This document shows, one piece after another, positions 56,020 to 64,000 of a stretch of 64,000 bases of DNA. The notes beneath the pieces are model-generated. The model worked only from the letters and a program-made list of their open reading frames with translations, was not told where the DNA came from and made no database searches. The stretch is from positions 29,916,001-29,980,000 of the forward strand of contig OX463824.1 of NCBI GenBank assembly GCA_949825045.1, read 5' to 3'. The stretch comes from Argyresthia goedartella. Its lineage: Eukaryota; Arthropoda; Insecta; Lepidoptera; Argyresthiidae. The translations under genes and the position numbers were made by a program. Position 1 is the first letter of the stretch, and the number at the start of each line of letters is the position of its first letter.

Positions 56020-59000
56020 ACCCCAAGATGAGAAGACAGAAGCAATACTCGTTGTTACCTCTGTGAAGTGATCGGACATATCAATCGATAGTAGTTCGAA
56101 TAGACAATTCGTATCGCATATTAGTAGTATCGTTTCCCGCTTCAATCCTCTTTACCTCGCAACTGGTAAATCGTAAATGAAAAATCGAATTCTCTCGACG
56201 ATATAACAGAATGTGTATATGTTCTCTGTGGTATTGCATAAACAGCAGGCCTTTTTAAAAGTAAATCAATTTGAAATGATGTTAAACATTTCATTTTTAA
56301 AAGTCTGTTGTCTATAAAATCATTATGGGAACTAGGCTGTGCAGATTTTGTTAGTTTATTTATTATTGCGTGCATTTGCAAAATTAAACATGCTAGTTAA
56401 CTAACTTTTGAATGCAAACATTAGGCAGAAAACATCAGAATCTGCATACTAATTGTAAAATACTATAAAATCTGCACAGTAACTCAAATATAAAAAAAAC
56501 AATTGTTGAGTATTTAACAGCAACTAAAGCGTAAATTGCTTTAAAAGTTAAGGAAATAAAGTAAGAAATGAAATTACCGACTGATTCGCAAATGTTTAGT
56601 GTAAATAATAATATTATTGTTACGTCATATTAAAAATCCTGATAGATTCCTTGAAACCTTGGAAGATCAGTCGAAAACTGGAATTGCATTAATGTAACCA
56701 CTAACATAAACGGTAAATGACGTGTGAAAGCGCAAAAGGGACCGTGCCTTGCTAGGCACGGTAATGACCTTAAGGTTTATGTAGTTCTTTTTTTAAATTA
56801 ATGGTTCAAAATATTAATTTTCTCTGCAATAAAAGATCAGTAATTATTTTCATATTACGTAATTTATTTGTTAGTTTTATTCACCTAATTAATTCTTACT
56901 CTAGCTAGTCTATTTGTTGTTGAAATTTTAATTTGTTAAGTTATGTTTTGCCATTCACTTGTAGCTTTATTATTAATATGCTATATTTTATTGATATTAT
57001 TACCTAGTGCTTCTATGTTGACTTCTCTTTAATACTGTTTTGAAAACTTGCGATTTAAATCTATCTACTTTGCCTTTGATAGTTTAAATTTAACTAAGAT
57101 TAGGATGGCTGCCGTAAAGGTTTTAATCCTTACGTGTATTAGTTTCTACTTTTGTATTCAAAATTATTTTTCAACACACTTGTTCGCAAAGTCACCCTTA
57201 TGACGTTGGTTTTAGAATCATAAACGCCTATTACACACGCGTGCGGTAATAAACATTACCGTACAAGTGTGGTAATGGATACAGTTTTAAATTTATCAAC
57301 TTTGGACGATTAATGACAGCAAAGAGTTTTTATACATCAACTATGGACAAGTAATGACAGCAACGAGTTTTTATGGTGGAAAAATATTTCTTTAATTCTT
57401 AATTAATACACAATTCGAAATAAGATGACCAAACATTTATTTTCATCATATATTGCAGGCAAACTATGAAAACAGAGATTTTACTATGATAACATTTTTA
57501 TATTTGGCTGTTTGGTTGGCTTTTGCATTGCCTCTGGCAGTTACAGTCAAGGAGGCGAAAAAAAAAACCGTTTCATTCATTGTTTTTATTGAATTGTCTT
57601 TGAATTGAAATTGTCGAGTACTTACTCTACCTATATGGTTTTTTATACTATACCTATATGGTTTTTTATTTTCCTCACAAGTGTGTTGAAAAACGTCGTA
57701 TGAGACTTGTGAGCAATTGGTAAAAACATACTCGGTTCTTTATTGCGCTGCGCTGCGGCTCTAGCTCGTAAACCATACGAGGTTGGTTTACCAGCTAGAG
57801 CCGCAGCGCAGCGCAGTTATGGATTTATTACCAACTTTGCTCCCTTGTTTCATAATGTACTATATCGTGATTATTTTTCCAACATAAAAGTCCGAACGCA
57901 CAGACTGCTGCTAAATAAAGAGCTGTCACTTCCTGTACCTGAGACTGTGAAGCATAAATTTGAGTGGCTGTTAAACTTTGTTGGTTGCGCATCCGAGTCT
58001 ATGCCATCCCATACCACTTTTGAGGGTTTATTTCAGGCTTCTCAGTGTGTACTTGTGTAATTATTATTTCGGCGACACTTCTGAATATCAAGTTCTATAG
58101 GTGAGGATTAAAATCTTTGACAAACCTATTGCAAATAAGGCGATATCACCAAAACACAAAAAATGGCTGCCATCTCGAAAATGAAGCATATCGTACTAAT
58201 GAAGACTACAATACATTTACAATTTCAATATCTCTCTCCTATATTTATTAGATCTTATACAATATTTTTATTATTAGATTCCCAGAGGCGTGAGGGGAGG
58301 TGACATTTAGGAAAATGAAATCATAATCAAGCGTTGAGGTCAGAATTAGATTGTACTTTCGTAGAATCTCGCGCGGGTTGTATAGTATTCGCGAATCGAC
58401 GAAATACGAGCTTTGAATCGTAGTTTTGATATGAACAAGTATGTGTACTATCTAGTACTTTAGATGGGTTTGTTTAACTTTAGATTTTCAATGTTGTATT
58501 TATTGCTCAAAACGGCATTTATTGTTTATCAGTTTAAGGCCTAGCTATCTTTATACTACTTAACTAAAATAATAATAATATGTATTAAATCTGTGAAGTT
58601 TTGTATAATTGGTTGTTTGGTGTATTGATTGGTTATTTTATATAATTTGAATGGATTGGCTATAAGTATACGGATTTTTCGATATCCATCTCAGTTTACC
58701 TTTGCATGCAAATACATATTATTAATAATAGTGTGTACACACCGTCCCAATTTCCTCTCTCCGATTAACAAAATAAAACTTTCTTAAACTTAGCTTTAAC
58801 GAAAAAAAAAAACATATTTATATAGATATTGTTATGGAGCACAGGTTCTAGGTATTTGAAGTTGCATTTATTGTAAATAGTTAACAATAATAATTAATTA
58901 TTAATGATAATAACTGTAAAATTAATAAAAGTTAAGCAAGTATAATGGTGTAACATTTATCACACTCGTTTTATGGCACAAAATGTTAGACTCTGTAATT

Positions 59001-59390
59001 TGTTTGTCAGTCAATTTTAGTGTTAAAATTAATTATGTATTTGTGGTTAATGTGGTAAATGATTTGTACTCATGCGTAATTGATTAATGATTATAGTGTT
59101 TAAGTAATACAAACAATTTTATTGATTGTTATTTTCTGTTTCTGTTTATTTTGGAACACATTTCACTGAAGTTGCTGCTCCGTCGACTTCGGTCGGACCA
59201 AGTTTCTTTTTGTGAACAAGCGACAGATTTTGGAATAATAAACTATATTCTGTAAATTATGACTAGGATTTTTACTTAATTTCCTGAATAATCCTTATTC
59301 ACTAGAAGATATTAGGACCACTTCTAGTATGCACCTATAATTGATATATGAGGATATTTTTTTCTTTAATTTTGGACTTCGTGACCATGC
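56020..59390 (+). other. Probable Nrx-1 3' UTR and downstream sequence
   Basis: AT-rich, nearly free of recognisable transposons, unlike the introns. Several AATAAA hexamers occur (for example 56555-56560, 59237-59242 and 59391-59396). A direct repeat of about 41 bp (units near 57296 and 57337, sharing TAATGACAGCAA) and hairpins at 56741-56762, 57241-57264 and 57744-57815 are present. The true transcript end is unknown. Confidence 0.5.
57744..57815. repeat. 32-bp near-perfect hairpin after the Nrx-1 stop
   Basis: Arms 57744-57775 and 57784-57815 pair at 31 of 32 positions around an 8-nt loop (tacgaggt). GC-rich (GCTGCGCTGCGG), in contrast to its AT-rich surroundings. Confidence 0.92.
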
Positions 59391-59396
59391 AATAAA
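59391..59396 (+). terminator. Candidate distal polyadenylation signal of Nrx-1
   Basis: AATAAA in CATGCAATAAAGTTTTAATT, the last canonical hexamer before the RTE element begins. It is a candidate for the distal 3' end; others upstream are equally plausible. Confidence 0.3.
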
Positions 59397-59481
59397 GTTT
59401 TAATTAAGGTGAATATTTCCCCTTATCCCAGTAACGAGTTCAGCGGCTCGACTTGATTTCTGTTTGCAGGATACTACTTTT

Positions 59482-61340
59482 TTATTCAATTAGGAATAAC
59501 ATGAGCAAACTTTCTATCGTTTGTAAATAACCACTGCCACTGCTCAGCATAGGCCTATTCTCTAAAGCGCCAATCTCCCCGGTCCTGTGCCAATCGCACC
59601 CAGTGTGATCCCGATGACTTGATGACATCGTCGGACCATCGGGCCGGTGGTCTGCCCTCTGGCCTTGTCGCTCCCAGTCTTCCCGTCTAGCCAAGTATCC
59701 CGCCCATCTCCACTTCAATCTCGTTATCCGTTTGCCTACATATACGACCTTCGTTTTCCGTCGAATTTAGACGTTTGGCACACGGTCAACGAGAGAGATA
59801 CCCAACATGGAACGCTCCATCGCTCTTTGTGCTACTTTTACAGTATGCACATTATGCTTTTTGAACATCCATGTTTCGGCTCCATAGTCGGGGATAGGCA
59901 AGACACATTGGTTATACACCTTGGTCTTCAGGCACTGTGCGAGTGAGGATTTGAAGACATCGCTTAGTTTAAAGCAGCCCACCCTAATCCGACGCGTCTT
60001 TCGATCTCTTTTACCTGTGCATCTCGGGAAAAGGATAAACGATGTCCAAGATAGACGTACTTGATGACCACCTTTACGGTGTCATTGCCAACTATAAATG
60101 GTCGGCACATTTAGTAGGCGACTCGTCATGGTCTTGTTCATGGACATGTTCATCCTGAGACCGACTTTTAGGGATGCTTTGTGCAATTGTTGGAGATCTG
60201 GGACGCATTCGGCGACATGAGGTCATCCTTGAGCTGCGACATGAGTGCCCCATTAATGTTGACACCTCTCTTACTCCAATCCAACGTCTTCATAATGTCC
60301 TCCAGAATGTTGGTGAATAATTTAGGTGAGAAAGTGTTCTCCTGTTGGACACCCTGGTCTATATACACGGAGTCGGTGTTCCTATGCATACGCACCGGCA
60401 TTGTAGCTCTCCTGAACAGCTCACGGAGTGTATCGACGTATCGCATGTCAATGCCGCAGCGATGGAGAGATTGGAACACGGCCCAGTGCTCGACGCCGTC
60501 GAATGCCTTCTCATAATCGACAAAGGCGAAACACAAGGGCCGGTTGAATTCTCTGCTTTTTTTCTTCAGCTGCTTGACCGCATGAATCTGATCCATTGTC
60601 GAGTAACCCCTCCGGAAGGCAGCTTGTTCGACAGGCTGGTATTCGTCAAGGGAGGTATTGAGGCGATGGTACAGGACTTTGACGAATAGTTTGTAGAACT
60701 GAGAGAGCCGGTTAATAGGGCGGTAATTGGAATTGGATGTGTCCCCCTTTTTGTGAAGGTTCGTGATGATTGCGTTCTTCCATGAACCGTGCATAGCGCT
60801 CTGAGTAAGAACTTTGTTGAAAAGTTTTACAAGAACCTCTAGGACAGACTTTCCACCTGCCTGCAGCATCTCGACATACACGCCGTCCTCCCCAGAAGCT
60901 TTACCTCTCTTCAGTTTGCTTAGAGCGTACTCTACCTCATCCGAAGTGATGGAAGGTAGGTCACTGTCTTCGCAACGCTCCGCTGGTGCTGCTCTAGGGT
61001 CCGCTGGGTCTGGAGAGTCTGGTTCGGGCACTTAGGATGTGTATAAGTTCCCGTAAAACTCCTCAACTATATATACTTTATATTTTTGTCACGATCCGTC
61101 ACAATATTTCCGGCTATATCAGTAAGCTTACTTATCTCTATCTTGTTTCTGTTCAGCTTCTTTTGTAAGACTATTGGGGCCCTGTTTTCCTCGATGTTCT
61201 TGACAATAATACGGGTGTTGTAAGCCCTGCTGTCTTTGCGGATCGTCTTTCTAACAGCCTTATTGGTGTTGTTAGGCTCTCTTAGGTCTGATGTGGTGCC
61301 GTTTTTCATTTCCCTTCTCTTAGATAGTAGAGACAGCATA
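59482..61340 (-). mobile_element. RTE-like LINE, 5'-truncated and broken
   Basis: The minus strand shows the endonuclease-RT linker (about 61339-61067), RT (61031-60168) and the C terminus (59982-59482) in successive frames. RT blocks: KRGKASGEDGVYVEML, HKKGDTSNSNYRPI, FVDYEKAFDGVEHWAV and GVQQENTFSPKLF, where the family has GVRQGDTLSP. The frame shifts before the YADD block. The C terminus has YGAETWMF and AQRAMERSMLGISLVDRV. The endonuclease is missing. Not functional. Confidence 0.88.
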
Positions 61341-62096
61341 TCGGTGGCGTTTGTGTTGCCGGACCGAACGGACGTGTCTATAGACCTCCGACATCTTGCA
61401 AACGCATTTAAACAAACAATAGTTTACAACCCGGCGCGCGCCTTTGTTCTGTCTCTGGTTTCTCGCGTTTCGGAGATTTTGTATCAGCGAGATGGTATGA
61501 GAGTGTCTAATATAGCTACAAGTGTAAAAGTAAAGTGCGTAAAGTGTGAATTAGATAGGTTCTGAGCTGCGCCCTACCAGATAATAGGCTACGCCACGCT
61601 GCTGTGACAATACGTGTACAATATTGTGTACGACAATAGGTGCACATAGCTGAGACAACTCAACGAGTGTTGCCTGGTGAGCCCGTTCCTATTCAGTGTC
61701 CTAAAGCATGCAACCAATATTTATCTCCACAGACGAATCTTCTAGAAGAGACCCCGAGTTTACGTCTCACGCAATACATAACAGTACTCCCTAACGACAC
61801 GCCGTTATCCTGGAGTATTAACCGACCCTATCCAGCACATTAGGTGTGTCATGACACTGGGATATCTCCTCAGCAGTAACCTAACCTTATCAATGAATTG
61901 CTTTCTCCGGACACACAAACGATTACATAGGACGTAGAATCTTCATTATTTAAGGTATTTCTTAAGTGAATCTAACCCATAAAATTAAGCTCTCTCAACA
62001 GCAACAACCTGGGAAACAGACTTATTTCATTTCATCACAGACATTCGTGGTGCTTGATACATCATCATAAATACTAAGTCAATAGAAACTAGAGTT
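61341..62096. other. Intergenic stretch between two LINEs
   Basis: A GC-rich patch near 61430-61450 (CCGGCGCGCGCC) and a short open frame with no recognised motif. Nothing supported. Confidence 0.4.
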
Positions 62097-64000
62097 CAAA
62101 ATCAAAATCAAAAATCATTTATTTCCATAGGATGTTGTTACATCACTTAGATCCGTCATTACATTTTTTTTGGTGAGTTCACTAACTCAATGGCGGAATC
62201 TGTGGAGAAGAGCTCACCGAAGAAACTCCACAGTCGTCGCATCTTTTGCGTTTCCTTTTTTAAATAAAATATTGTCAAATTACAAAATGAATGCTAATTA
62301 TATATCGAAACAGCCTGTTACTCAAACAATCTATTCCCATGGATATCTGTCCTCTAAGTAATCAGATATCCTGTAGTAACCTTTTTTATACAATTTCTGT
62401 TTTATTATTATTTTAAACTTGTCTAAAGGTAAGTTTTTAATATCAGTAGGGACCTTATTGTAATAGCGTATACAATTGCCTTTAAAAGAATTACTAATTT
62501 TATGTAGTCGGCTTATATAAGCAACCAACTTGTCTTTATTTCTAGTATTAAAATTGTGTATATCACTGTACTTCTGAAAATTAGTTATATTTCTTTTTAC
62601 ATACACAAGATTGTCATAGATATATTGAGACACAAATGTCAGAATATTGATTTCTTTAAACTTTTCCCTCAGTGACACTCTAGGCCCTAATCTATAAATT
62701 GCACGAACAGCCCGTTTCTGCAGAATAAATATACTATTAGCATTCGCAGCGTGACCCCACAATAAAATACCATAGGTCATTAGACTATGAAAGTAACTAA
62801 AGTAGACTAGTCTAGCGGTGTCTACGTCGGTAAGAGCTCTAATTTTTTTAACTGCGAACGCTGCCAAACTCAGTCTGTTCGACAATTTATTTATATGAGG
62901 ATCCCATTGTAGTTTGGCGTCTAAAGTAATGCCCAAAAAGACAGTCGACTGCACAAGGTCCAATCTCTGTCCTTTTATAAATATGTCTGTAGTTACCGGG
63001 TTCACATTGGGTAGCACGAATTTAATACATTTAGTTTTCTTTTCATTAAGTAATAAATTGTTAACAGTAAACCAGTTCACTATACTAGAGATAGCATTTT
63101 TTACCTCGTCATAATTTGATTGCTGTCTTTTAACTTTAAATATCAAAGAAGTATCATCGGCAAACAATACTAACCCATGTTTTGCTTTAACAAGGTAAGG
63201 TAAATCATTAATATATACTTAAAACAAGAAAGGACCAAGAATTGAACCTTGCGGTACGCCCATACTTATTGAAGACCCAGGTGATCTTTTCCCATTAACA
63301 TCGACCATCTGAACCCTATCTGTTAGATATGACTCCAGAAGGCCAAGTGCCTGATCTTTTACACCATAATGGCGTAACTTCCTGACAAGAGTGTCATGAT
63401 GGACGCAATCAAAAGCCTTGGATAGATCGCAGAAGACACCTATTGCATCCATTGCGTCTTCCCAGGCATCAAAAATATTGTCGATTAGTTCAACACCAGC
63501 ATCGGCTGTTGAACGACCCTTTGTGAAACCAAACTGAGCAATATGAATTAAATTATTGAGATAAAAATGACTTTGCAATTGATTAAGTATGAGTTTTTCA
63601 AATATTTTGCTAAGCGTTGGTAGTATCGATATGGGTCTAAAATTGGTGGGGTCTGATGTACTACCAGCTTTGAATAAAGGTATTACTTTACTTAGTTTTA
63701 TCAAGTCAGGAAACACACCATTATCTATACATTGATTAAATATACAACAAAGGTGAGGTGCAATACAATCTACAATGGAACTAATAATTTTTACTGATAG
63801 ACCATGGACGTCAGCTGTCTTTTTCATTTCCAGGGATTTAAACGCTTTTACAATGTCTTCATTATTTACGTGCCTAAATTTAAAATCTGTTTTACATTCC
63901 TCAAAGTTTTGTTTAAGTATAGATTCAGCAGCAGCGGGAGATGAATTTAAAGACTTGGTTGTTGAAACTGGAATGTCCGTAAAGAAATTTTCGAAAGCTT
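62097..64000 (-). mobile_element. LINE, minus strand, continuing past the window end
   Basis: The 3' end at 62097 is (TTTTGA)n-like after GGAAATAAATGATTTTTG. ORF2 reads from beyond 64000 to 62331: [60 protein letters not shown], a TAA near 63219, then MFADDTSLIF and the thumb to KKGYYRISDYL. Apart from that stop, RT is open. Relatives in the window: 21882, 22289 and 48733. Confidence 0.9.

Noticed and set aside
1..64000. CRISPR arrays, operons, bacterial promoters or plasmid origins
   Set aside because: None seen; introns, LINEs and SINEs show this is animal nuclear DNA.

Overview
The window is eukaryotic nuclear DNA from an insect, most probably a moth or butterfly. AT-rich introns separate short GC-richer exons, the host protein aligns residue for residue with fly neurexin-1 in its conserved parts, and the repeats (jockey-, RTE- and CR1-like LINEs, BEL/Pao elements, a mariner-type element, tRNA-headed SINEs) form a mix typical of Lepidoptera. 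The order is an inference; no species can be named.

One host gene fills most of the window on the + strand: the 3' part of a neurexin-1 (Nrx-1) gene. I placed 20 coding exons between 1097 and 56019. Every junction is GT-AG, the phases agree at every splice, and the exons sum to 3843 nt (1280 codons plus stop). They encode, in order, the end of LNS/LamG 2, LNS3, EGF2, LNS4, LNS5, EGF3, LNS6, an acidic Cys-loop and Ser/Thr-rich stalk, one membrane helix and a short cytoplasmic tail ending EWYV, a PDZ-binding end. The start, signal peptide, LNS1 and EGF1 lie upstream of base 1. A probable long 3' UTR follows to about 59400.

The introns carry the transposons. Intron 2311-12783 holds a decayed minus-strand retroelement with an EGTTQGD reverse transcriptase motif, a decayed SINE, a Tc1 remnant and a 1 kb BEL deletion derivative with two LTRs. 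Intron 16485-19562 has a 5'-truncated jockey copy with a 13-bp target duplication. Intron 26487-30264 has a nearly intact CR1-like LINE. Intron 30437-44763, which sits at the position of vertebrate alternative splice site 4, carries a three-level nest: a full-length jockey element (12-bp target duplication), a 7.9 kb BEL/Pao element inside it (apparently identical 166-bp LTRs, 5-bp duplication), and a LINE inside that (6-bp duplication). Intron 44982-47857 has a mariner-type element with an open 346-residue DD37D transposase. The introns near the 3' end carry SINEs, LINE fragments, a three-copy tandem repeat and a small inverted-repeat element. Downstream of the gene are an RTE element (about 59482-61340) and a minus-strand LINE that runs off the right edge.

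Observations beyond the annotation include a decayed second copy of the LNS2 exon in the next intron, long near-perfect hairpins in two introns and after the stop codon, a BEL element with matching LTRs but a damaged integrase, and two SINE families with different tRNA heads but a shared 3' domain. I saw no clearly novel gene system. The most unusual points are the duplicated exon, the hairpins and the nest at the splice-site-4 position.
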